Assembly: GCA_023423535.1 (NCBI GenBank)
Contig: JAFAFL010000021.1
Location: forward strand, 7,011-71,010
Reading direction: 5' to 3'
Length of the DNA: 64,000 bases
Source of the DNA: Pseudomonadota bacterium
GTDB lineage: Bacteria; Myxococcota; Myxococcia; Myxococcales; Myxococcaceae
The translations under genes and the position numbers were made by a program. The stretch's first letter is position 1; every line of letters begins with the position of its first letter. Positions 38,624-48,385 of this stretch are shown here, in pieces. The notes below the pieces were generated by a model, which saw only the letters and a list, made by a program, of their open reading frames with translations, made no database searches and was not told where the DNA came from.

Positions 38624-40522
38624 TCACCAACCGCACTTCTGACCCTTGTTCTGCTCCTGCAGATACGTGCGCAGCGGCGCGAAGTAGTCGAGCAGCGCAG
38701 TCGCATCCATCTCGCGCTGACCGGTGAGCGCCTCGAGCGCATCCGGCCACGGCTTCGACGCGCCGAGCTGCAGCATCGCGCGCAGCCGGCTTCCGGCCTC
38801 CTTGTTCCCGTAGATCGAGCAGGTGTGCAGCGGGCCCTTGTGACCCGACGCCTCGCACAGCGCGCGGTGGAACTGGAACTGGAGGATGTGCGCGAGGAAG
38901 TAGCGCGTGTAGGGGACGTTCGCGGGGATGTGGTACTTCGAGCCCGGATCGAAGTCCGCCTCGCTGCGCGCGACCGGCGGCATCACGCCCTGGTACTTCG
39001 CCACGAGGTCCCACCACGCGGCGTTGTAGTTCGCGGGCGTGGTCTTGCCGGCGAACACGTCCCACCGCCACTGATCGATGAGCTTGCCGAACGGGAGGAA
39101 CGCGACCTTCTGCAGCGCGTCCTTCAACTGCACGTTGATCAGCCCCTGCGGATCGTTGGGGACCTCCTTCAACAGGCCGAGCTTCTTCAGATACTCCGGC
39201 GTGATCGACAAGGTCAGCGCATCGCCAATCGCCTCGTGAAAGCCGTCGTTGGCGCCCGTCTGAAACAGCACCGGGAGCTGGTGGTAATACACGTAATAGT
39301 AGATGTGCCCGAGCTCGTGGTGGATGGTGATGAGGTCCTCCTCCGTCTGCTCGATGCACATCTTGATGCGGTAGTCGCCGCTGTACGTCACGTCCCACGC
39401 GGACGCGTGACAGACGACGTCGCGGTCGCGGGGCTTCGTCAGCATCGAGCGCTCATAGAAGCGCTGCGGCAGCGACTCGAGGCCGAGCGAGGTGAAGAAG
39501 TCCTCGGAGGTCTTCACCATCTTCACCGCGTCCCACTTCTGCCGCTCGAGCTCACCGGTGACGTCGAGGCTGACCTTCGACTTGAAGGGCTCCACCAGCG
39601 GATAGACGTTCGACCAGTCCTGCGCCCACATGTTGCCGAGCAGGTGCGCCGGGATGGGCTTGCCGTCCGGCACCTTGTCCTTGCCGTAGGTCTTCTGCAG
39701 GCGCGCGCGCACGTAGCAGTGCAGCTCGTCGTAGAGCGGCTTCACCTGGTTCCAGAGCCGGTCGGTCTCGGTCTCGAACTCGGCGGGCGTCATGTCGTAG
39801 CCCATGCGCCAGAGCGCGCCGACGTTGTCGTAGCCGATCTCCTTCGCGCCCTCGTTGGAGAGCTGCACGAGGTCCGTATAGAGCGGCCGCATCTGCGGGG
39901 AGACGGTGCGCCAGCCGGCCCACGCGTCGAGCAGCTCGTCGTAGTTCCGGCTCTCCGCCAGCACGCGCGAGAGCTGCTGCAGATCGCGGCACTCGCCCTT
40001 GCCGTCCTTGCCGCAGTACTTGCCCGAGCCGTAGATGCCCTCGAGCCGCGCCGCGGTCTCCGCGAGCTTCTTGCGCTGCTCCGGATCGGTGGGCGCGGGC
40101 AGCGAGGTGGAGATGCTCAGCAGGTGCAAAAGGCGCGCGGTCTGGGGATCGAGATCCTTCCGGTCGCGGTACCGGTTGGCCTCCATGATCGCCTTCGTGG
40201 TGTAGGCCATCACCGCTTCGTTCGCCCACGCAGCGTTCTGCTCGGTGTCGCGGGTGATGTACGTGGACTTCACCCACTCGGCGGTGGCGCTGCGGGTCCA
40301 CAGCTCGCCGAGCTCGCGGTTCACGCGATCGACGAACTGCTTCGGGGTCTCGTCGGAGGGAGCGCCCTTCGCGTTCGAGGTGTTCGAGGTGTTCGAGGTG
40401 TCGACGGTGGAGACGTTCTTCGCGCAGGCGGAGGCGCCCAGCAGCGCGGCGGTGCACAGACACGCAGCCAGCGCGCGCGCGAGTGGACCGCGGGACGAAG
40501 GAGAGATGTGGGGAGGTGTCAT
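38624..40522 (-). CDS. Peptidyl-dipeptidase A-like M2 metallopeptidase lipoprotein
   Basis: The 632-residue product is a bacterial relative of angiotensin-converting enzyme, which removes C-terminal dipeptides. A lipobox (LLGASAC) is followed by a TSN repeat linker (three 9-base DNA repeats at 40373-40399). The zinc site is HHELGHIYYYVYYHQLP with the downstream ligand in GFHEAIGDALTLS. Length matches a single ACE domain. Further hallmarks include GLESLPQRFYERSML and a C-terminal FQFHRALCEASGH region. The protein is expected to be anchored at a membrane and to act on peptides outside the cytoplasm. It is divergent from the M1 aminopeptidase gene. Confidence 0.92.
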   Translation of the reverse strand: MTPPHISPSSRGPLARALAACLCTAALLGASACAKNVSTVDTSNTSNTSNAKGAPSDETPKQFVDRVNRELGELWTRSATAEWVKSTYITRDTEQNAAWANEAVMAYTTKAIMEANRYRDRKDLDPQTARLLHLLSISTSLPAPTDPEQRKKLAETAARLEGIYGSGKYCGKDGKGECRDLQQLSRVLAESRNYDELLDAWAGWRTVSPQMRPLYTDLVQLSNEGAKEIGYDNVGALWRMGYDMTPAEFETETDRLWNQVKPLYDELHCYVRARLQKTYGKDKVPDGKPIPAHLLGNMWAQDWSNVYPLVEPFKSKVSLDVTGELERQKWDAVKMVKTSEDFFTSLGLESLPQRFYERSMLTKPRDRDVVCHASAWDVTYSGDYRIKMCIEQTEEDLITIHHELGHIYYYVYYHQLPVLFQTGANDGFHEAIGDALTLSITPEYLKKLGLLKEVPNDPQGLINVQLKDALQKVAFLPFGKLIDQWRWDVFAGKTTPANYNAAWWDLVAKYQGVMPPVARSEADFDPGSKYHIPANVPYTRYFLAHILQFQFHRALCEASGHKGPLHTCSIYGNKEAGSRLRAMLQLGASKPWPDALEALTGQREMDATALLDYFAPLRTYLQEQNKGQKCGW

Positions 40523-40706
40523 GGGGCGGGGACCCTACCACCCGCTCCCGTTCATGCGAGCGCCGCAAGCCTTCGCGTGCGCTACTTGCCGAGCGCCTTC
40601 GCCACCGCGCTTCGCTCATGCGGTCGTCTTTCATCACCGGACGGTGTGGTCGCCATCGTCGCGTCCGCCTTGAACGCAGAGGGGCTCGTGGCTAGACCCG
40701 CCGGCC

Positions 40707-43274
40707 ATGACGACCTCCGCCCCTCACGACGACCGCGACTTCCGCCTCTCCCCGAACGTGCGGCCCGGCCGATACCGCGCCCACCTCTCGATCGATCTGG
40801 AGGCCCGCACCTTCACCGGCGAGGGCTCGGTGACGCTGAGCATCTCGAAGGCCCAGAGGGAGCTCGTGCTCCACGCGGGCGCGGAGGTGGAGCTGCAGCG
40901 CGCGACGCTCAAGCTGGGGGGCCGCGAGCTGAACGCGGCGCTGGAGGTCCGGCCGGTGAGCGAGACGGTGGCGCTGCGGTTCGACGGTTTCGGCGGTGAC
41001 GTTCCGGCCGGCGAAGGTGAGCTCACGCTCACGTGGAAGGGCCGCTTCTGCGACGGCCTGCGCGGGCTCTACATGGGCGGCGGCGTGGCGCTGACGCAGT
41101 TCGAGGCCGCCGACGCGCGGCGCGTGTTCCCCTGCTTCGACGAGCCCTCGTTCAAGGCGCGGTGGGCGCTGTCGGTGGACGTGCCGGAAGGGTCGGTCGC
41201 GCTCTCCAACGGGCGCATCGAGTCCGACGAGGTGAAGGGCGGCCGCCGCCACGTGCGCTACGCGGAGACGGAGGTGCTCAGCTCGTACCTCGTGGCGCTG
41301 GTGGTGGGGAACCTGAAGCCGTCTGACGAAGCGCAGGCGGTGGGCGTGCCGGTGCGCACCTGGGCGGTGCCGGAGAAGCTCGCGCTGACGAAGTGGGGCC
41401 AGGACGTCGCGCTCAACGTGCTGCCGATGCTGCAGGACTACTTCGGGCTGCCCTACGCGTTCGGCAAGGTCGATCAGGTGGGCGCGCCGGACTTCGAGGC
41501 GGGCGCAATGGAGAACGCCGGCCTCATCACCTACCGCGAGCTCGCGCTGCTGCTCGATCCCCAGACGGCGTCACTGCCCACGCAGAAGCGCGTGGCGGAG
41601 GTCATCACCCACGAGCTCGCGCACCAGTGGTTCGGCAACTGGGTGACGATGGTGTGGTGGGACGACCTCTGGCTCAACGAGGCGTTCGCCACCTGGATGG
41701 CGTTCAAGATCGTCGATCAGTGGCGGCCGGAGTGGCGCATCTGGCTCGACTTCGACACCGGCAAGGCCGCGGCGCTCGGGCTCGACGCGCTGGAGAGCAC
41801 GCACCCCATCTACGCGGAGGTGCGCAACGCGGCGCAGGCGACGGAGAACTTCGACGTCATCACCTACGAGAAGGGCGGCGCGGTCCTGCGGATGATCGAG
41901 GCGTTCCTCGGCGCGGAGAAGTTCCGCGAGGGCATCCGGCAGTACATGAAGACCCACGCGCGCGCGAACGCGGTGGCGGACGATCTGTGGCGCGCGGTCG
42001 CCGAGGCCTCCGGTCAGCCGGTGCTCGATCTGGCGAACGCGTGGATCCGCAAGCCGGGCTTCCCGCTCGTCACGGTCACGCGCGAGGGCCGCACGGTGAC
42101 GCTGCGGCAGCGCCGCTTCTGGGCTTCGCCGGGCAAGCGGAGCGACGAGACCTGGCCGGTGCCGGTGGTGCTGCGCTACCGCGATGCAGACGGGAGTGTG
42201 AAGGAGCACCGCGTCCTCTTCAGCGACCGCGAGACCCGCGTGGAGCTGCCGGGTTCGGGCGAGGTGAAGTGGGTGCTCGGCAACGGCGGGAACTCGGGCT
42301 TCTATCGGGTGCAGTACGACGAGGCGGGCCTGCAGGCGCTGGCGGCGGACCTCTCTTCGCTGCAGCCGGCGGAGCGGATCTCGCTGCTCGCGGATACCTG
42401 GGCGCTGGTGCGCGCTGGTGAGGCGGGCGTGGCGCAGTACCTCTCGCTCGCGCAGCGGCTCGAGGGCGAGCGCGACTACGCGGTGCTCGACGAGCTCGTG
42501 GGAAGGCTCGGGGCGATCGACTACCGGCTCGTCGGCGACGAGGACCTGCCGAAGTTCCGCGCCTTCGTGCGCGGGCTGTTCGCGAAGGGGCTGGAGGAAG
42601 TGGGCTTCGACGCTTCCGGCAACGAGCCCGGTGATGTCCGGCTGCGGCGCGCGGCGCTGGTGAGGGCGGTGGCCGGCGTGGGCCGCGACGAGCGGGCGCA
42701 GGGTGCACTGCGCGAGCGACTGGATCGGCTGCTCGCGGGAGACCGGGCGGCGCTGGAGCCGAACCTCCACGATGTCGCGGTCGCTGCCTCGGCGCGGACG
42801 GGCGATGCCGCGCTGTTCGACCGGCTGCGTGACGCGAACCGGACCGAGAACGATCCGGCCTGGAAGCGCCGCTACCTGATGGGGCTTGCGGGCTTCGAGT
42901 CCGCTGACCTGTCGCGGCGCGCGCTGAAGCTGGCGCTCGAGGGTGACGTGGCGCTGCAGGAGCTGGCCTGGTTCATGGGCGCGCTCTTCGCCAACCCGGC
43001 GGCACGCGAGGAGGCGTGGTCCGCGGCTCAGCGCGACTGGAAGAAGATCGAAGCGCGTGTCGCCAACGCCCCGATGATCTTCCGGCGCGTGGTGGAGGGG
43101 CTCGGCAACCTGCGCGAGCGCCGGCACCTCGACGAGGTGACGAAGCACCTCGCCGCGCATCCGAACGAGGCGATCGAGAAGGCCACCGCGCAGACGCTGG
43201 AGCGCCTGCGGCTGGACGTGGACCTGCGCGAGCGCGCGGTGGGTGAAGTGAAGAGCTGGCTCGCGCAGCGCTGA
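40707..43274 (+). CDS. M1 family aminopeptidase
   Basis: The 855-residue product is a zinc aminopeptidase of the ERAP/PepN class. The exopeptidase motif GAMENAG is at about residue 268, the zinc motif HELAHQWFGNWV at about 300 and the third ligand in WLNEAFATW. The catalytic Tyr is in NFDVITYEKGG. The C-terminal half is the ERAP1_C helical bowl. No signal peptide is seen, so it is likely cytoplasmic and completes breakdown of imported peptides. ATG at 40707 (MTTSAPHDDRDF). It is divergent from the M2 peptidase gene with 184 bases between. Confidence 0.94.
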   Translation: MTTSAPHDDRDFRLSPNVRPGRYRAHLSIDLEARTFTGEGSVTLSISKAQRELVLHAGAEVELQRATLKLGGRELNAALEVRPVSETVALRFDGFGGDVPAGEGELTLTWKGRFCDGLRGLYMGGGVALTQFEAADARRVFPCFDEPSFKARWALSVDVPEGSVALSNGRIESDEVKGGRRHVRYAETEVLSSYLVALVVGNLKPSDEAQAVGVPVRTWAVPEKLALTKWGQDVALNVLPMLQDYFGLPYAFGKVDQVGAPDFEAGAMENAGLITYRELALLLDPQTASLPTQKRVAEVITHELAHQWFGNWVTMVWWDDLWLNEAFATWMAFKIVDQWRPEWRIWLDFDTGKAAALGLDALESTHPIYAEVRNAAQATENFDVITYEKGGAVLRMIEAFLGAEKFREGIRQYMKTHARANAVADDLWRAVAEASGQPVLDLANAWIRKPGFPLVTVTREGRTVTLRQRRFWASPGKRSDETWPVPVVLRYRDADGSVKEHRVLFSDRETRVELPGSGEVKWVLGNGGNSGFYRVQYDEAGLQALAADLSSLQPAERISLLADTWALVRAGEAGVAQYLSLAQRLEGERDYAVLDELVGRLGAIDYRLVGDEDLPKFRAFVRGLFAKGLEEVGFDASGNEPGDVRLRRAALVRAVAGVGRDERAQGALRERLDRLLAGDRAALEPNLHDVAVAASARTGDAALFDRLRDANRTENDPAWKRRYLMGLAGFESADLSRRALKLALEGDVALQELAWFMGALFANPAAREEAWSAAQRDWKKIEARVANAPMIFRRVVEGLGNLRERRHLDEVTKHLAAHPNEAIEKATAQTLERLRLDVDLRERAVGEVKSWLAQR

Positions 43275-43313
43275 GCTGAGGTCAGCGCGGGCTCAGTTGC
43301 CAGCGACTCCCGC

Positions 43314-44483
43314 TCAGCGCGCGCGGGAGGCCGCGAAATGGACCGCGCCTGCGCGGCTCAGCACCTCTTCAGCGGACGCTCCCGTTGGAGCGGAGGCCGT
43401 TACCACGACGGAGGCGAACCCGGGCGGCGGGCGGAACTGCCACCTCGCGGTCGTGGAAGCGGGAACGGGCGTGCGGCAGTAGGAATCACCGCGCGGCTTG
43501 CCCTCGAACGCGCTCAACGTCACCACGGGTTCGCCGAGCGCCTCGCGCAGCAGCTGGACCATGGCAGCCGGCGCGCCGGCGTGGTCGGCGAGGACGGACC
43601 ACTGGATGGATTCGGGCGCATCCGAACCGTCGGACTGCGCGTACCCGAGTTTCACGCGATGCCACGGCGGCCCAACCGGTCCGAACGTGAGCTGGACGCG
43701 CCCGCCCCGCTCCCCGCTCGCGGCGGGATGGAACCTTCCGTCGCGAGCGGGGGCGCGCATCGCGTCCTCCGCGGGATGAGTCAGGCACAGCCCCGGCAAC
43801 AGCGCCGCGGTCAGCCGGGAAAATGGATCCCCCTCACACGCCGCCGGCCGAGGAAGCGATGCAGAAGCGTCCGCCGTCAGCGGGCCCTCCAGCAACACCT
43901 CGACCCGGTCGTAGCGGCGGTCGGGCCCGTTCTCGTCCAGCCGCTCCACGGTGCGCTTCTTCCGGGCCATCTTCACCAGGCCCTTGCCGGGGATCACCGC
44001 AACGGCGCTCATGCCGTCGCCGGGGACCTCCATCGCGGCCGTGCCGTCCCGACGGATGCGCTGCCAGCCGACGAGGCCTCCGTCCCTCGAGAAGAAAACC
44101 ACCCCGCTCGACAGCTCCGCCGCGACCCAGTTCGCGCGCTCCAGACCATCGACACCCGAGATGCGCGCCTCGGTGGATCCGTACGCGGGGCCACGCCCAC
44201 CGCGAGGCCTGCCCAGCGCGAAGCTGACGCTCGCGGCCGCGGGTCCGTAGGAGAATCCGGGCTCGCGCCAGGGAGCGGCCACGACCCGAGGAGCCGGCGC
44301 GGGTCGAGGGACGGCCGTGGGCCCCGTCGCAGGCGTCGCGGGCGGCGCAGGCGTCGCCTGGGAACGTGCCGCAGCCGATCGCAGCCGCTGCTCGGCTTCG
44401 GTCATGCGCTCCGTGGATTCGGGCGGAGCGTCCGCGCACGCAAGGAGAGCCAGGAACACCACGAAGACGATGAGACGAGGCAC
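43314..44483 (-). CDS. Hypothetical lipoprotein
   Basis: The 389-residue product begins at a GTG (44483) with GGGAGG at a good distance and has a lipobox (VVFLALLACADAPPE). A Pro/Ala/Thr-rich linker spans residues 35-75. The rest is predicted beta-rich (VSFALGRPRGGRGPAYGSTE, VQLTFGPVGPPWHRVKLGYA). I recognise no family. The final 120 residues resemble a discrete beta-domain. It is convergent with the M1 aminopeptidase gene and follows the S46 peptidase gene on the same strand after 148 bases. Confidence 0.75.
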   Translation of the reverse strand: MPRLIVFVVFLALLACADAPPESTERMTEAEQRLRSAAARSQATPAPPATPATGPTAVPRPAPAPRVVAAPWREPGFSYGPAAASVSFALGRPRGGRGPAYGSTEARISGVDGLERANWVAAELSSGVVFFSRDGGLVGWQRIRRDGTAAMEVPGDGMSAVAVIPGKGLVKMARKKRTVERLDENGPDRRYDRVEVLLEGPLTADASASLPRPAACEGDPFSRLTAALLPGLCLTHPAEDAMRAPARDGRFHPAASGERGGRVQLTFGPVGPPWHRVKLGYAQSDGSDAPESIQWSVLADHAGAPAAMVQLLREALGEPVVTLSAFEGKPRGDSYCRTPVPASTTARWQFRPPPGFASVVVTASAPTGASAEEVLSRAGAVHFAASRAR

Positions 44484-44631
44484 GCCAGACCTCCCGATGA
44501 TGGGCTGACCGCAGTCTAAACTGCTAAACCCGACTTCACTCCATTCCGGCTCCGCGCCAGAGCGTGACCGCCCGGATTGCCTGACGGACCACCAGGACTC
44601 CCGGAGCGAAGTCCACCGGAGTGAGGGCGCG

Positions 44632-46719
44632 CTACTTCTCCGCCGCGCCCGTGATCTCATCCGCGATCCGCGCGCCGCCGTACACGGTGCGCAGGCCCTC
44701 GAGGATTCCAGCGCAGTGCACGGAGACGGCGCGGTTGCGTTCGGCGTCGTAGCCGTAGCGTCCGCCGAGCGAGTGCAGGTTGCCGTCGAACACGAGGCCC
44801 ACCACGCGGCCCTCGCGGTCCACCATCGGCGAACCGGAGTTGCCGCCGATGATGTCGTGCGTGGACGACATGTTCACCGGGGTCTGCGGGTTCAGCTTCG
44901 CCTTCGCGCGCAGCCACGACGGCGAGACGGCGAACGGGAACTGGCCGGTGTGCCGACCGAAGAGTCCCTCCACGGTCGTGAGCGCGGGCACGTCGCGGTC
45001 GCCCTCCTTCCAACCCGCCACGGTCCCGTACGACAGGCGCAGCGTGAACGTCGCATCCGGGTAGCCGGCGGTGCCGTACACGGCCACGTGCGCTTGATTC
45101 AGCAGGCCGCTGTTCTTGCGGACGGGGGCGTCCACCTCGTCCTCCCAGCGCTTGCGCAGCGCGCGGGCCTCGGCGTCCACCGCGCGGGCGAGCGCGATCA
45201 TCGGATCCTTCGACGACTCCACGGCCTTCGAGCCGCCCTCGTAGAGCGCGCGGCGCACCTTCGGATCCGAGAGCTTCGACTGAGTGACCAGCCGCTTCGC
45301 CAACGCGTCCGGCGAGTCCTTGCCCAGGACCTTCTGCACCAGCGGATGATCGGCCCCGAGCGTCTCGCGCATGCGCCGGAGCGAAAAGGTCAGCGTGATC
45401 TCCTCCACCTCGCGCGGGATGGGGGCGTCGCGGAAGAGGCGCTGCTCGAGCGCGGGCAATTGCGGCGTCGTGTACTCGCGCAGCCGCTGGGCGTCCGGCT
45501 TCGGGCGCTCGTCGGCGGCTCGCAGGAGCGCGCGGGCCAGCCCGAACAGCTCCGAGTTGAACGCGTCCCCTCCCTCCAACAGCCGGTGCTCGACGTAGAT
45601 GCGCCGGTGCGTGTCGATCGCCTGGGCGATGGAACCGAACGCCGGACCGAACTGGGAAGCGAGCTTCGGATCCGCGTTGACCTTCTGCCGCAGCGCGCGG
45701 TCCTCGCTCTCCTTCTGCGCCCACGACTGCGGATCGGCGAGGTACGCGTGCCGCCCACGCAGCGCCTTCAGCGAGTTCTCCACGCTGCGCACGCGGGCTC
45801 GCGTCGTGCGGAAGCGCTCCGCATTCCCCTTCTGGTACTCGAGGAAGATCCCGCGCAGCTCCGCGAGCATCGCCACGTAGTACGGCAGCACCACGTCGCG
45901 CTGGAACGCGAGCTGTTCCACCGTCTGCACGCGCTCGGTGCCGCCCGGGTGGCCGGCGACGAAGGTCAGATCCCCCGCCTTCGCCGGCTGCTTCGCCCAA
46001 CGCAGATAGTCCGGGGTAACGGCCGGCGCATCGCCCTCCCACACGCGCAGGAACGCGGCGTCGAAGCCGTAGCGCGGGAAGTTGAAGTTGTCCGGATCAC
46101 CGCCGAACGCGGCCATGGGGAACTCGGGCGCCCACGCGAGCCGCACGTCCTGGAAGCGCCGGTACTTGTAGAGGTGGTATGCGCCGCCGTGGAAGAGCGT
46201 CACCACGTCGCAGCGGAGCTTCGGATCGCCGCCGGTGCACGCGCCCTCGAGCGCGGTCTGCTCCGCCTTCAGCGCGGCCGCGAACGCACCGCCCTCCTTC
46301 CCGGCCGTCGCCGCCTTGATCCGCGCGGTGACGTCGGTGATCTCCAGCAGCTGGTTCGCCTCCACCTTCGGGCAGCGGCGCTCGTCCTTCTCGCTGCGCG
46401 CGAGGAACCCCTTCTCCAGCAGGTCCGCCTTCGGCGTGGAGAGGTCCTCGATGCAGGACCGGATGCAGTGGTGGTTCGTCATCACCAGCCCGCGCGGCGA
46501 GACGAACGAGGCCGAGCACCCGCCCGCCAGCCGCACCGCGCCGAGCCTCACCTTGTCCAGCCACGCCTGGTCCGGCCGGAAGCCGTAGGCCTTCTCCACG
46601 CGCTCGGCGGGAAAGTCGTTGAAGAGCCACATGCCCTCCTCTGCCTGTGCGGGCAGCGACGACGCGAGGGTGAAGAGGGCGAGAACGGCAGCGATCGAAG
46701 CGGAGCGGACAGGTGACAC
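44632..46719 (-). CDS. S46 family dipeptidyl-peptidase (DPP7/DPP11-like)
   Basis: The 695-residue product removes dipeptides from the N-terminus of peptides. It has a signal peptide (SIAAVLALFTLASSLPAQA) and the chymotrypsin-like catalytic residues: His in VMTNHHCIRS, Asp in the FNFPRYGFDAAFLR region, and Ser in GGNSGSPMVDREGR. A large helical domain is inserted between the two barrel halves. The FDGN after the serine motif has Gly where DPP11 has Arg, suggesting preference for hydrophobic rather than acidic P1 residues, but this is inferred from memory of two characterised enzymes. GTG at 46719 with AGGAG is chosen; the longer frame is not signal-like. Expected location: periplasm. Confidence 0.92.
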   Translation of the reverse strand: MSPVRSASIAAVLALFTLASSLPAQAEEGMWLFNDFPAERVEKAYGFRPDQAWLDKVRLGAVRLAGGCSASFVSPRGLVMTNHHCIRSCIEDLSTPKADLLEKGFLARSEKDERRCPKVEANQLLEITDVTARIKAATAGKEGGAFAAALKAEQTALEGACTGGDPKLRCDVVTLFHGGAYHLYKYRRFQDVRLAWAPEFPMAAFGGDPDNFNFPRYGFDAAFLRVWEGDAPAVTPDYLRWAKQPAKAGDLTFVAGHPGGTERVQTVEQLAFQRDVVLPYYVAMLAELRGIFLEYQKGNAERFRTTRARVRSVENSLKALRGRHAYLADPQSWAQKESEDRALRQKVNADPKLASQFGPAFGSIAQAIDTHRRIYVEHRLLEGGDAFNSELFGLARALLRAADERPKPDAQRLREYTTPQLPALEQRLFRDAPIPREVEEITLTFSLRRMRETLGADHPLVQKVLGKDSPDALAKRLVTQSKLSDPKVRRALYEGGSKAVESSKDPMIALARAVDAEARALRKRWEDEVDAPVRKNSGLLNQAHVAVYGTAGYPDATFTLRLSYGTVAGWKEGDRDVPALTTVEGLFGRHTGQFPFAVSPSWLRAKAKLNPQTPVNMSSTHDIIGGNSGSPMVDREGRVVGLVFDGNLHSLGGRYGYDAERNRAVSVHCAGILEGLRTVYGGARIADEITGAAEK

Positions 46720-46763
46720 GGTGACTCCTCCCGCGCCCTGTTTCGGCGACCCTCTCCGGGGCG

Positions 46764-47198
46764 TCAACTCCCGTGCGCAGTCGCTTCGCTCTCCAGCTCC
46801 AGCCACGCGTCACCACACGCGCGGCAACCCATCTTCGCGCCGCCGCTGTACGAGAGCAGCGTGGTCGTCTCCACCGGATGGCCGTCGCCGCGCGGGCACC
46901 TTCGACACGCCGAGCCGCGAGGTCGAACGGGATAGGTGCGATCCCACGGCGGCACGCGCAGGACCTTCAGCCACTCGATCACCGAGTCCGCGTTCCACTC
47001 CACCTTCACGGCAGCCTTGTCTCCTGTGACGAGCCCGTGCCGCACCGCCAGCCAGTAGAGCCGCAACGCCCGCGCGTGCAGGCCCATCCCCCGCTCGCGA
47101 AATGCGCGCCCGAGCTGAACCACCGCTCGCAGCAGCGCCACCCGATCACTTCCCAGCCCCGCGCCCATGCTGAACTCATGTTCAGCACGCGCCCTCAT
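46764..47198 (-). CDS. Hypothetical protein with two CxxC pairs
   Basis: The product of about 144 residues (from ATG 47198, or 134 residues from ATG 47168) has an N-terminal helical region and a C-terminal zinc-ribbon-like part with CRRC and CRAC about 36 residues apart. The segment VEWNADSVIEWLKVLRVPPW precedes it. No signal peptide. Not recognised as a family; it could be a metal-binding regulator. It lies just upstream of the S46 gene on the same strand (45 bases). The start is uncertain because no strong Shine-Dalgarno is seen. Confidence 0.55.
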   Translation of the reverse strand: MRARAEHEFSMGAGLGSDRVALLRAVVQLGRAFRERGMGLHARALRLYWLAVRHGLVTGDKAAVKVEWNADSVIEWLKVLRVPPWDRTYPVRPRGSACRRCPRGDGHPVETTTLLSYSGGAKMGCRACGDAWLELESEATAHGS

Positions 47199-47317
47199 GC
47201 CGCGCAAGGAGTCGCCGTAAGCCACCGGATTCACTCGCGGCTTCGACGGCGAGCGGGCAGACGGGCACATGTAGGCAGGCGGCGTGATCACCTTCTCCAG
47301 AAGGAGGCACGGGACGA

Positions 47318-48289
47318 ATGGCGGACGGTCTGACCGGCAAGGTGGTGGTGGTCACCGGCGCGTCGAGCGGCATCGGTCGCGAGGTGGCGCTGCGGCTCGC
47401 GAGGCGCGGCGCGAAGGTGGTGCTCGCGGCGCGGCGCGAGGAGCCGCTGGAGACGCTGCAGGCGCGTTGCGAGGCGCTGGGCGCGGAGTGTCTGGCGGTG
47501 CCCGCGGACGTGTCCGACGAGGAGGACGTGAAGGCGCTCGCGACCGCGGCGGTCACTCGTTTCGGCGCAATCGACGGGTGGGTGAACAACGCCGGCGTCT
47601 ATGCGCTGGGCACGCTGGAGCAGCTCCCGCTCGACGCGTTCCGCAGGCTGATGGACGTGAACTACTTCGGCACCGTGCACGGGACGCTCTGCGCGGTTCG
47701 TCAGATGCGCCGGCAGCCGAAGCGCGGGGTGGTCGTCAACGTGGCCTCGATGTTCGCCAGTGCGCCCGGCGGCTTCGCGTCCGCGTACACCGCGAGCAAA
47801 CACGCGGTGCGCGGCTTCTCCTCCGCGGTGCGCCAGGAGCTGCGGGGCACGGGCATCGAGGTCTGCACGATCATGCCCGCCGCGATCGACACGCCGCTCT
47901 TCGAACACGCGGCGAACTTCACCGGAAGACCGCTGCAGGTGCCCTCCCCGGTCTATCCGCCGGAGAAGGTGGCGAAGGGGATCGTGCGTCTGCTCGAGCG
48001 ACCGAGGCCGGAGAAGTACGTGGGCGCTTCCGCGGTCTTCCTCTCCGCCTTCCGTCACGCGCTGCCTCGGACCTTCGAGCTCGTGATGCCGAAGCAGATG
48101 GCGATGAGCCAGTTCCGCGCCGGTCACGAACCGCCCACCGAAGGAAACCTCTACCGGCCGATGACCGACGGCACCTCGGTGCACGGCAACGCGAAGGGAA
48201 GGACGAAGCAGTGGCTGCGGCGCGCCTCGCTCCTCGGTGCGCTGGGACTGGGGACGGTGGGCCTGCGTCGCGCGCTCGGTCGGGGGTGA
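47318..48289 (+). CDS. Short-chain dehydrogenase/reductase
   Basis: The 323-residue product is a classical SDR: nucleotide motif TGASSGIG with RLARRGAKVVLAARR (Arg suggests NADPH), NNAGVYALG, active-site Ser in NVASMFASAPGG and YTASKHAVRGF with the catalytic Tyr and Lys. The C-terminal 90 residues extend beyond the basic fold with SVYPPEKVAKGIVRLLERPR-like sequence and end in a hydrophobic stretch. Substrate unknown. The ATG follows AGAAGGAGG. It precedes the second AI-2E permease on the same strand by 96 bases. Confidence 0.9.
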   Translation: MADGLTGKVVVVTGASSGIGREVALRLARRGAKVVLAARREEPLETLQARCEALGAECLAVPADVSDEEDVKALATAAVTRFGAIDGWVNNAGVYALGTLEQLPLDAFRRLMDVNYFGTVHGTLCAVRQMRRQPKRGVVVNVASMFASAPGGFASAYTASKHAVRGFSSAVRQELRGTGIEVCTIMPAAIDTPLFEHAANFTGRPLQVPSPVYPPEKVAKGIVRLLERPRPEKYVGASAVFLSAFRHALPRTFELVMPKQMAMSQFRAGHEPPTEGNLYRPMTDGTSVHGNAKGRTKQWLRRASLLGALGLGTVGLRRALGRG

Positions 48290-48385
48290 CGCATGGGCGG
48301 CCAGGCATCCAGGCCCGTGGCGCGCCCGGCCGCTCACCCTTGGGAGTGCACGCGGTCGTCGTCATCGTGTCGCTGAGGGGGTCGA

